Assembly: GCF_007748095.1 (NCBI RefSeq)
Contig: NZ_CP036287.1
Coordinates: forward strand, 5,394,001-5,458,000
DNA from: Engelhardtia mirabilis
Lineage (GTDB): Bacteria; Planctomycetota; UBA1135; GCA-002686595
Length of the DNA stretch: 64,000 nt
Direction of reading: 5' to 3'
Part shown: positions 20,022 to 27,300 of the stretch, one piece after another
Layout: each line of letters opens with the position of its first letter
Numbering within the stretch: position 1 is the first letter of the stretch
Position numbers and translations under genes: made by a program
Notes under the pieces: model-generated
The model's input: only the letters and a program-made list of their open reading frames with translations
The model's database searches: none
What the model was told of the DNA's origin: nothing

Positions 20022-21809
20022 CTAACCGCGCAGCGGAACGGTCCGCGACCCGTCCCAGACCGGCTGGTTGAAGTCGGCGCCCTCGAGGATCCGCGGTTGG
20101 ATCAGGAACAGCACCTCGGTGCGCTCCTTGCGGATGCGGGTCGACTTGAACAGCCAGCCGATGAGCGGGATGTCGCCCAGGATCGGAACCTTGCTCTCCG
20201 ATTCCTGTTCGCGCTCCGAGATCAGGCCGCCGATGGCGATCGCCTGGCCGGGTTGGAGGTAGACGACCGTGCGCGCCTGGCGCTGGGCGATCAGGGGCGA
20301 GCGGAACTCGTTGCCCTGGGAGTCGGTCAGGGAGACCGAGGTGCCGATCTGGGCCGACGCCTCGACGAACAGGTTCAGCGCCAGGGTCTTCGAGCCCATC
20401 ACGCGCGGCGCCACGTAGAGCTTGACGCCGACCTCCTCGAACTTGACCTGGGCCGTGAAGTTCTGACTGGTGCTCGAGATGTTGCCGAACAGGAAGGTCG
20501 GGATCTGGCGCGTGTTCAGGATCTCCGCCACGCCCCCTTCGCGCACGGCGATGCGTGGGTTGGTCCGGATGTCGACGTTCTCCCACTCCTGGATGGCCTC
20601 GAGCAGGGCGTTGATCGCCACCCCGTCCTGGATCGCGCCGATGCTCAGGACCGCCTCCACGCCGTCCACCGTGTTCGGTACCGAGTAGGAGAAGCTGTCG
20701 ACGAAGGTCCCGTCGGGGAAGTCGAAGACGACCGAGCCGTCCGGACCGTTGACGCCGTAGTCCAGTTCGTCGAAGTAGGTGAACTCGACGATGCTGGCGG
20801 TGATCTCCACCTGCGGTACCGACGCGGCGAAGAGCTCGACGAACTCCTGCACCTGCAGCAGCACGTCGCGGCCGGCGGTGACCACGACCCAATCAGCCAG
20901 GTCGATCCGCGAGGGCTGCTGGGGCGACTGCTGGATGTCGGTGGCGAAGTTCTGGTAGAGCTCGAAGTCCCACTTCTCCAGCAGCACCACGTCCGCCACC
21001 TCCGGCGGGAGGACCTGCTCACGGGCCGGGGGGACGTCTGACTTGGCGCTGTCGAGGATCGTCCACTCGAAGGCGAAGGCCTGCGCCAGGCCCATCATCT
21101 GCATCAAGGCGCGGCCCTTGCCGGGCGCCACCTGGAAGGGCTTCGTGATGCGCCCGTCGTCGTGGACGTAGATGCGCTCGCCGAATTCGAGGTAGGGGTT
21201 GGGGACGACATTCGCGGTGGGCGACTCTCCGCGGCGCGCGGCCAGGCCCGGCTGGGGCAGGGTGTCGCTGAGGGCGGCACCGGGGCGCACGGCTTCGTAC
21301 TCGTCTTCGGTCGCGAGGTCGCTCTCGATCGCGGCTGCCAGGGCTTCGATCTCCGCGTCCAATTGCTCTGCGTCGAGGCCACCCTCGAACTCGTAGGCAG
21401 CCATCTCGGCGGGATCGGGATCGATCAGACCGCCGGACGGTGCCGAGGCCTCGCTGCCCTTGGCCGAGCTGCCGGTCGGAATGCCCAAGGAGGGCAGGGT
21501 GCTGCCCGCCAACAGAGCCGGATCGATCGGCTCGCGCGCATCGAGCGTCGGCGCGCCCTCTTCGACTTCGCGGACATCGGCGACCACCGGAGCGATGGCG
21601 CCCGCCTGGATCAGCGAGCGCAGCTCGTCGACGGAGCCCGTGTGTCCCCCACCCGAGGTCCCGCTCCCCTCCCCGTTCCGGTCGCCGGTGCCGGGTCCGA
21701 CGCACCCCCAGGCAATCGCGACCCCGACCCACAGCAGACCCTGCGAGAGCGGCCGCAATCCGGTCCGCAGATTCGAATGGTGCCGCGGCAATCGGCGCGG
21801 CCGCGTCAC
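20022..21809 (-). CDS. Secretin (GspD/PilQ family outer-membrane pore)
   Basis: This is a 595-residue protein. The GTG start overlaps the stop of the upstream small gene (GTGA). It gives a signal region ending LLWVGVAIAWGC, a lipobox-like cysteine. After a ~200-residue acidic Ala/Glu linker there is an N-domain (DIQQSPQQPSRIDLADWVVV, then VLLQVQEFVELFAASVPQVEI). The secretin C-domain follows, with VKLYVAPRVMGSKTLALNLFVEA and the diagnostic VPILGDIPLIGWLFKSTR followed by KERTEVLFLIQPRI. Secretins form multimeric outer-membrane channels for type II secretion or type IV pili. The very long frame extending upstream to 22550 runs through another gene and is rejected. GspK lies downstream. Confidence 0.88.
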   Translation of the reverse strand: MTRPRRLPRHHSNLRTGLRPLSQGLLWVGVAIAWGCVGPGTGDRNGEGSGTSGGGHTGSVDELRSLIQAGAIAPVVADVREVEEGAPTLDAREPIDPALLAGSTLPSLGIPTGSSAKGSEASAPSGGLIDPDPAEMAAYEFEGGLDAEQLDAEIEALAAAIESDLATEDEYEAVRPGAALSDTLPQPGLAARRGESPTANVVPNPYLEFGERIYVHDDGRITKPFQVAPGKGRALMQMMGLAQAFAFEWTILDSAKSDVPPAREQVLPPEVADVVLLEKWDFELYQNFATDIQQSPQQPSRIDLADWVVVTAGRDVLLQVQEFVELFAASVPQVEITASIVEFTYFDELDYGVNGPDGSVVFDFPDGTFVDSFSYSVPNTVDGVEAVLSIGAIQDGVAINALLEAIQEWENVDIRTNPRIAVREGGVAEILNTRQIPTFLFGNISSTSQNFTAQVKFEEVGVKLYVAPRVMGSKTLALNLFVEASAQIGTSVSLTDSQGNEFRSPLIAQRQARTVVYLQPGQAIAIGGLISEREQESESKVPILGDIPLIGWLFKSTRIRKERTEVLFLIQPRILEGADFNQPVWDGSRTVPLRG

Positions 21810-22306
21810 AGGTTTCGACGCACCTCGGCGGAGACGTCGGTCACGTCTCGGCCGTCGGTGTGCGAGATGTTCTTCCAGACGCTGCAGTACCCGCCCTCGC
21901 CCATCACCGTCTTGGCCGCGTCGGTCACCCGACGGGTGGCCCGGTTCACCAACTGCTGACCGCGGGGCGAGCTCGGATCGATGCCATCGCGCTTGAGGGT
22001 CTTCATCTCGGTCGTCGCCGCCATGACGTCGTCGAAGTCGATCTTGGCCGGGTTCGAGAGCTGGTTGGCACTCTTCAGGCCGCAGATGTGGTCGGCCTCG
22101 CGGATCTCCCAGCCGGGGACGAGGGCGAGACCGAGGTCCGTGGCGCCCGTGATCGCAGGCGCAAGGGCAGTGGTGTCGTAGGCCGAGCCCCAGCTGTCGG
22201 AGCCAGAGCTGTCGGGCGCTGCGATCGAGATCGAGTCCTGGGTCGCCGCATTGGTGAGCGGGGCGATCAGGACGAGTGCGATCAGGGTGGTGAGGGCCGG
22301 CTTCAT
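21806..22306 (-). CDS. Small secreted protein coupled to the secretin
   Basis: This is a 166-residue protein with a clear signal peptide (MKPALTTLIALVLIAPLTNA, residues 1-20). The mature part has two cysteines (HICGLKS and GGYCSVW), a helical central segment and a polar C-terminus (DVTDVSAEVRRNL). It is not a family I recognise. Its stop overlaps the GTG start of the secretin by 4 nt, so the two are made together. It may be a periplasmic accessory or pilotin-like partner, but no pilotin motif or lipobox is visible. Confidence 0.7.
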   Translation of the reverse strand: MKPALTTLIALVLIAPLTNAATQDSISIAAPDSSGSDSWGSAYDTTALAPAITGATDLGLALVPGWEIREADHICGLKSANQLSNPAKIDFDDVMAATTEMKTLKRDGIDPSSPRGQQLVNRATRRVTDAAKTVMGEGGYCSVWKNISHTDGRDVTDVSAEVRRNL

Positions 22307-23016
22307 GGCGTGCCTCGGACGGGGTGGCTCGTGGGCGGCTGGTGGAGTCCTGAGTGGGGCTCGACGAAGGGCGACCGGATCGGGTCCTTATCGGTCCCCG
22401 ACGCCCTGGACTGAATCCTCCCCAGGTCTGTGCCGGCCGATGGCGATCGGCCGGCAGCCCGGGTCGGATCCGCCGACGGACCCAACCGGATCGGCTGCGC
22501 GAACGATGTCCCGCACCCCGGACCGGACGGGCGCCCCCAGCGCACCGCACAGCGTCGAGCCGACCGGCGGACCGGCAGCCCCGCTCAGAATCTTGCCGCG
22601 TTTACAGAGTTCTATCGACCCCCGAGGGGGACTTTTCGCCTGGGGGCCGATGTGAGGTCGTCGATGGGAATCGATCCCGGTCCGTCGACTCCTGGGCTTC
22701 ATGAGGGAGAACGGGTCCCGAGCCTGCGCCGCACGCGCAGGGCCGAACGCTCCTACCTGCGCGGTGTTGGTCCCTCCCCACCCGGTCCGGATCTGGCTCG
22801 CCCGCCCCGGGACGATCGAGGTGCCATGGCAACCACCGCGCCGGCCGCGGGGCACGGCGCCTCGCCATGCCGACCCGAGGCCCCTGCGCTCGGTCGCCCC
22901 TCGGGCTCGCGCAGGCTGGCTGGCCGCGCGCCTGGCCGCCAACGGCCACCGGTCCTCGCAGCCAGTTCGCGCGACCCATCGACCGGCCTGGTCCTGCGAG
23001 CCGAGCCCCGAACGAA
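22307..23016. other. Intergenic region downstream of pnp
   Basis: About 710 bp separate the pnp terminators from the secreted-protein gene. Forward and reverse frames are Pro/Arg-rich and show no domains or ribosome binding sites. No gene is recognised. The segment next to 22306 should hold the promoter of the secretin operon. Confidence 0.4.
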
Positions 23017-23055
23017 GCCGGCGCCCGGACCCCCATTGGGAGTCCGGGCGCCGGC
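23017..23055 (-). terminator. Strong hairpin terminator of pnp
   Basis: A perfect 14-bp stem, GCCGGCGCCCGGAC pairing with GTCCGGGCGCCGGC, encloses an 11-nt loop that can itself pair CCC with GGG. On the minus strand the stem is followed by TTCGTT, a weak U-rich tail. It lies about 50 bp past the pnp stop. Confidence 0.7.
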
Positions 23056-23084
23056 TGGCCTCGAGCCCGGTCCGGAGCCTGGTC

Positions 23085-23100
23085 GGCCCCGAACGGGGTC
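23085..23100 (-). terminator. Short hairpin immediately after the pnp stop codon
   Basis: GGCCCCGAACGGGGTC can pair CCCCG with CGGGG around AA directly adjacent to the stop codon. It may protect the mRNA 3' end or assist the larger hairpin downstream. Confidence 0.4.
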
Positions 23101-25209
23101 TCAGTCGACGCTGGTCTCGAGCGCCTGCTTGTGGGAGAGCTTGACCTTGCCGCGATCGTCGACGTTGATGATCACGACCTCGAGCTCGTCGCCGACGTTG
23201 ACCACGTCGGTGACCTTCTCCACGTAGCCCTCCGCCAGCTCCGAGATGTGGCACATGCCCTCGACGCCGGGAAGGATCTCGATGAAGGCGCCGAAGTCCT
23301 TCACGCTGCGGACCGTGCCCGAGTAGCGCGAGCCGATCTTGGGCGTCTCGCACATGGCTTGGACGTGCTTGTAGCAGGTCGCCAGCTTCTCGCGGTCGAC
23401 ACCGGCGATGGTCACGTGGCCGTCCTCGGAGACCGCGACGCGCACGCCGTAGTCGGCCTCGAGGCCCTTGATGGTGCGACCACCCGGGCCGATCAGGAAG
23501 CCGATGCGCTCCTGGGGAATGTTCAGCGACTCCATGCGCGGCGCGTGCTTCGACACGTCGTCACTCGGGGCCGGAACCGCAGCCAGCATCTTCTTGAGGA
23601 TGTGGATGCGACCCTCGCGCGCCTGCTGGAGCGCGGAGGTCAGAAGCTCGCGGCTAACGCCGTCGACCTTGATGTCCATCTGCAGGGCGGTGATGCCCAG
23701 GCCGCTGCCCGCAACCTTGAAGTCCATGTCGCCGGTGTGATCCTCGGAGCCAAGGATATCGGACAGGATCGCGGTCTTGCCGCCCTCCTGCACCAGGCCC
23801 ATGGCGATACCCGCGACGGGCTGGGTCAGCGGAACGCCGCCGACCATCATCGAGAGGCAACCGCCGCACACGCTGGCCATCGACGACGAGCCGTTGGACT
23901 CGGTGATGTCGGAGACGATCCGGATCGTGTAGGGGAAGGCTTCCTTGCTCGGCAGCACGGCCTGCAGGGCGCGCTCGGCGAGCATACCGTGGCCGATCTC
24001 GCGACGACCCGGGCCCATCAGGCGGCGGCACTCGCCGACGCTGTAGGCGGGGAAGTTGTAGTGCAGGTAGAAGGACTTGCGGTACTCCTCCTCGATGCCG
24101 TCGATGATCGCCTCGTCGTCGCGCGTGCCGAGCGTGGTGCTGACCAGCGCTTGGGTCTCGCCACGGGTGAACAGCACGGAGCCGTGCTGGCGCGGAACGA
24201 AGTTCGGGACGATGGTGATCTCGCGGATCTCGTCGTGGGCACGACCGTCGACGCGCTTGCCGTCGAGGATGCACTCACGCTCGACGGAGCCCTTGAGGCT
24301 GTAGAAGGCTTCCTTGACGGCCTTGGTGCGCGCCTTGAGCTCAGCCGAATCCTCGATACCGGCGGTCAGGTCGGCCACCGCGACGTTGCGCACGGCTCCG
24401 ACGGCCGCGTCGCGCTCGTGCTTGCCCTGGGTGTAGATGACTTCCTTGACGCGGGCGCGGTAGGCGCCGATCGCCGCCTCGAGCTCGGCGTCGCCCTGGG
24501 GCGCGGTGAACTCCATCTTGGGCTTGCCCGCCTTCTCGCGCAGCTCGTCGACCGCACCGCAGATCTTGCGGATGGTGTCGTGGGCCAGCTCGAGGGCGTC
24601 GATCATCTCGGCCTCCGGCAGCTCCTTGGCCGAGGCCTCGACCATCGCGACGGCCTTGTCATGGCCGGCCACGACCAGGTCCAGGCGCGACGATCCGCGC
24701 TGGTCCGCGACCGCGGGGAAGGCGACGAGCTCGCCGTCGACGTGGCCGATACGCACGGCGCCCATGGCGCAGGCGAAGGGGATCTGGCTGATGTGGACCG
24801 CGGCGAAGCCGCCGATCATGGCCAGAACGTCGGACGCGTGCTCGCCGTCGAAGCTGAGCACGTGGGTCATGACCTGGACTTCCTGGCGGAAGCCGTCCGG
24901 GAACAGCGGGCGGATCGAGCGATCGATCATCCGCATGGTCAGGATTTCCTTCGTGGTCGGACGGCCCTCACGCTTGAAGAAGCCACCGGGGATCTTGCCG
25001 GCCGACTCGGTCTTCTCGCGGTAGTCGACCGTCAGGGGGAAGAAGTCGAGGTCGTCTCGGCCCTTGTCGGTGCAAACGGCGGCGAAGACCTTGGTCTCGC
25101 CCATCGTCACGATGACGGAACCGTGGGCCTGGCGGGCCACTTGGCCGGTCTCGATCGTGAGTGTCTTGTCGCCGAGTTGGCACTCGACTTTGGTCGGAGT
25201 CATGGACAT
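23101..25209 (-). CDS. pnp: Polyribonucleotide nucleotidyltransferase (PNPase)
   Basis: This 702-residue phosphorolytic 3'-5' exoribonuclease acts in the RNA degradosome. It has two RNase PH domains: residues about 10-150 with QAHGSVIVTMGETKVFAAV and GFFKREGRPTTKEILT, and about 315-550 with RQHGSVLFTRGETQALVSTTLG and VCGGCLSMMVGGVPL. A KH domain follows (RIGFLIGPGGRTIKGLEADY), then an S1 domain (GSRYSGTVRSVKDFGAFIEI). The start used is MSMTPTK, with GAGGAAGAG 10-18 nt upstream. ATG codons two residues apart make the exact start ambiguous, and the frame is open further upstream. It follows rpsO on the same strand, the arrangement found in many bacteria. Confidence 0.96.
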   Translation of the reverse strand: MSMTPTKVECQLGDKTLTIETGQVARQAHGSVIVTMGETKVFAAVCTDKGRDDLDFFPLTVDYREKTESAGKIPGGFFKREGRPTTKEILTMRMIDRSIRPLFPDGFRQEVQVMTHVLSFDGEHASDVLAMIGGFAAVHISQIPFACAMGAVRIGHVDGELVAFPAVADQRGSSRLDLVVAGHDKAVAMVEASAKELPEAEMIDALELAHDTIRKICGAVDELREKAGKPKMEFTAPQGDAELEAAIGAYRARVKEVIYTQGKHERDAAVGAVRNVAVADLTAGIEDSAELKARTKAVKEAFYSLKGSVERECILDGKRVDGRAHDEIREITIVPNFVPRQHGSVLFTRGETQALVSTTLGTRDDEAIIDGIEEEYRKSFYLHYNFPAYSVGECRRLMGPGRREIGHGMLAERALQAVLPSKEAFPYTIRIVSDITESNGSSSMASVCGGCLSMMVGGVPLTQPVAGIAMGLVQEGGKTAILSDILGSEDHTGDMDFKVAGSGLGITALQMDIKVDGVSRELLTSALQQAREGRIHILKKMLAAVPAPSDDVSKHAPRMESLNIPQERIGFLIGPGGRTIKGLEADYGVRVAVSEDGHVTIAGVDREKLATCYKHVQAMCETPKIGSRYSGTVRSVKDFGAFIEILPGVEGMCHISELAEGYVEKVTDVVNVGDELEVVIINVDDRGKVKLSHKQALETSVD

Positions 25210-25677
25210 GTGTTGCGTCTCTTCCTCTGTCGTCGTCTCTGTTGTCTTAGCTAGTAACGTCGTTCGTCTCCGGGCGCGCCGGGCGGCGGGCCAGGTCACT
25301 CGCGCGCTGGGCGGGGCCGTGGGCCCTGGCGCGGCGCGAGTCGGTTGTGTCCGTGGCGGCGCCGTATCTCCTGGCGCCTCGAATCTGAGTGGCCGCCCTT
25401 GCGCCCCCTGATCGCAGCCGAATCGGCTCGGTCCAGCGGATGCGTCGGTCGGCAGCGTCGGTCGGTGGCCCAGCCGCGTCGATTGTCGGCGGGGTCGGCG
25501 GGGTCGGTGGGGTCGGTGGGGTCGGCGGGGTCGGCGGGGTCGGTGGATCAGCGTGACCGTCGCTCAGCGACCGGTCCGCATCCGAGCGCCGCGGTCGCGA
25601 GGTCGAATCGAAATCGGCCTCGCTCGGCCCTGCCGCATGCGACGGCGTCCGCCGGCGACCGCCGACTGGAAGCGAGT
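25210..25677. other. rpsO-pnp intergenic region
   Basis: This is about 470 bp long and contains a seven-copy 9-bp G-rich repeat (25485-25547). No gene is recognised. Its position suggests a pnp leader. In other bacteria the pnp leader is processed for autoregulation, but nothing here shows that directly. Confidence 0.45.
25485..25547. repeat. Seven-copy 9-bp G-rich tandem repeat
   Basis: The unit is GTCGGCGGG, with GTCGGTGGG variants, repeated seven times without interruption. The plus strand has multiple closely spaced G-runs and could form a G-quadruplex. In one minus-strand frame it would read as Pro-Pro-Thr repeats, but that frame is not a credible gene. Confidence 0.85.
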
Positions 25678-25707
25678 CGGGCCGCCCGGCGATTGCCGGT
25701 CGGCCCG
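25678..25707 (-). terminator. Hairpin downstream of rpsO
   Basis: CGGGCCG...CGGCCCG and an inner CCGGC/GCCGG form a 13-bp stem with one mismatch and an AATC loop. It begins 10 bp past the rpsO stop. It is probably a terminator or attenuator separating rpsO from pnp. Confidence 0.65.
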
Positions 25708-25716
25708 AACTGGTTC

Positions 25717-25986
25717 CTAGCGGCGCAGGCCCAGTCGCTGGATCAGGGCCTGGTAGGCCGCGGGGTTGCGCTTGCGGAGGTAGCGCAGCAGCTTGCTGCG
25801 CTGACCCACCATCATCAGCAGACCTCGACGGCTGGTGAAGTCCTTGCGGTGCACCTTCAGGTGCTCCGTGAGGTTCTTGATGTGCTCGGTGAGCAGCGCG
25901 ACCTGAACCTCGGGCGACCCGTTGTCGCCTTCCTTGGTCGCGAATTCCTTGATGATCTCGGTCTTGCGTTCGCCTGCGATAGCCAT
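25717..25986 (-). CDS. rpsO: 30S ribosomal protein S15
   Basis: This 89-residue protein is the family's standard length. It binds 16S rRNA and is part of the bridge to the 50S subunit. Motifs are TGSPEVQVALLTEHI-like (NGSPEVQVALLTEHIKNL), HLKVHRKDFTSRRGLLMMVG and RSKLLRYLRKRNPAAYQALI, ending in LGLRR. The start ATG gives MAIAGERKTEIIKEFA. Longer open frames upstream are not credible. A hairpin lies just after the stop and pnp is next. Confidence 0.97.
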   Translation of the reverse strand: MAIAGERKTEIIKEFATKEGDNGSPEVQVALLTEHIKNLTEHLKVHRKDFTSRRGLLMMVGQRSKLLRYLRKRNPAAYQALIQRLGLRR

Positions 25987-26447
25987 GGCATGCCTCGTCG
26001 CCCGCCGGGGGGCTGAGTGTCGATTGCGAGGGAAGCGCACGGGGCCGCCCGGCTCGTTTCGAGCCGACCCGACGCGCGGTGCGCACAGGCCCGTTCCCAA
26101 GGGTGTCCCTTGCCGTCGGGAGCCCCCCAGGGAGGGGTGGAAGTCCGCCGGGCAGCCGTCCAGGACGGTCGCCGATCGGCGGATGAGCGCAAGAGGATAC
26201 AGACCCGCCCGACGAGCGCCTACCCCCACGCAGCCTGAGCCCTTGTCCAGGACATCCAGGAGCGAACCACCAGTGAGTCCGGTCTGGGCAGCCGCGTCCT
26301 CGGCAGCGATCTGCGTCGGTCAAAGGGACCCTCGGACCCGGCCCAGCCATGCGGGGCCTCGGAATCGGGTCCCAACCGGCGGGTCTCAGGTCTGCCCCGC
26401 TGCCTCGGCACCAGCGGAACGAGTCCAGCCGGGCGGGGCCCGTCGGC
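25987..26447. other. Intergenic region upstream of rpsO
   Basis: About 460 bp separate rpsO from the lipoprotein gene. No domain-bearing frame was found. It should include the rpsO promoter, but no -35/-10 pair could be chosen confidently. Confidence 0.4.
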
Positions 26448-27191
26448 TCAGCCCTGCGACGCGGCGCGAACCGGGTCGCGCTGGGGCATCAAGCCCAGGA
26501 CCTCGCGGCCCAGGTTGCGGATTGCCAGCTCCTCGAGCTCGCCCGTGGTCGACTGGCGCAGACGGCTCTTGTCGACGCTCAGCTCGCGGGCCAGGCGGCG
26601 ACCCCAGAGTTGCGTCGCAGGCGTGGTCCGTGGGTCGATCAGTCGAGCCTCGAGCTCGGCGAAGACGGAGCCGCTGCGCTCGATGGACGAGGCATCCCAG
26701 CTCAGCACCCGAACCTCCAGCACGGCCTCGGCGCCCATGGCACCGGTCGGGAACCCGCCGGTGCTCGCGGAGGCCTCGGCCAACTGGGCGTCGCCCCAGA
26801 CCAGGGCGATCGGGGTGTACAGGCGTGCGACGAGCCCGCGGTAGAGCTCATCGCGCAGGGCGCCGACCGGGGCTCCGCGACCGGAGCTCGCGTCCACGAC
26901 CGGCTGGATCCAGACGTCCGCCGGCTGGCTCGCGATGGCCGCGGGAACGCCGTCCATCCCCGCGGGAGGGGGCAGGGGGTCCGTGTAGGGCTGCGGGCGG
27001 GGCATCTCACCGCCGACCGAGGCGCAGCCGGCCAAGAGCACCGAGGCGCAGCCGGCCAGGAGCAGAGCCGCGCAGCCGCTGACCAGGCTCGCGAGACCCC
27101 CGCTGCGGAGGACCCTATGGATCAGGCCCCGGCGGCCAAGGTGGCCGTGGAGAGTCCCGGTTGTGTCGGACGCAATGGATCGTGATGACAT
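26448..27191 (-). CDS. Predicted lipoprotein with duplicated lipobox
   Basis: This is a 247-residue protein. After a ~30-residue basic N-terminus comes a hydrophobic stretch containing LLLAGCASV immediately followed by LLAGCASVGGE, two consecutive lipoboxes encoded by a 24-bp direct duplication at 27016-27063. Either cysteine could be lipidated. The mature domain (PPAGMDGVPAAIASQPADVWIQPVVDASS, then YRGLVARLYTPIALVWGD, AVLEVRVLSWDAS and AELEARLIDP) resembles small outer-membrane-associated lipoproteins of the GNA1162/DUF799 kind in outline, but I cannot assign a family. It lies between rpsO and a larger lipoprotein on the same strand. Confidence 0.7.
   Translation of the reverse strand: MSSRSIASDTTGTLHGHLGRRGLIHRVLRSGGLASLVSGCAALLLAGCASVLLAGCASVGGEMPRPQPYTDPLPPPAGMDGVPAAIASQPADVWIQPVVDASSGRGAPVGALRDELYRGLVARLYTPIALVWGDAQLAEASASTGGFPTGAMGAEAVLEVRVLSWDASSIERSGSVFAELEARLIDPRTTPATQLWGRRLARELSVDKSRLRQSTTGELEELAIRNLGREVLGLMPQRDPVRAASQG
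27016..27063. repeat. 24-bp direct duplication within a lipoprotein signal
   Basis: Two adjacent 24-bp units differ at a single base (first unit begins ACCGAGGCGCAGCCGGCCAA). Each encodes LLAGCASV on the minus strand. Replication slippage is the simplest origin. Confidence 0.9.
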
Positions 27192-27300
27192 GGAGTCTCG
27201 GCCCGAACGCGTCGGGTGGGCGCGCGAGGTTATCCGGCAGGAGCGCGGGTGACGAGCCCCCTACCCCAGGGTCCCGCCCCCGGCTACTCCGAAGCAGCCC

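Noticed and set aside
21810..22550. N-terminal extension of the secretin frame
   Set aside because: It runs through the small secreted protein gene in another frame and is Arg/Pro/His-rich; the GTG at 21809 gives a proper signal.
25987..26350. Long frames covering rpsO and its upstream region, including a Pro-Pro-Thr stretch
   Set aside because: The in-frame S15 start is clear and the PPT stretch comes from a 9-bp noncoding repeat.
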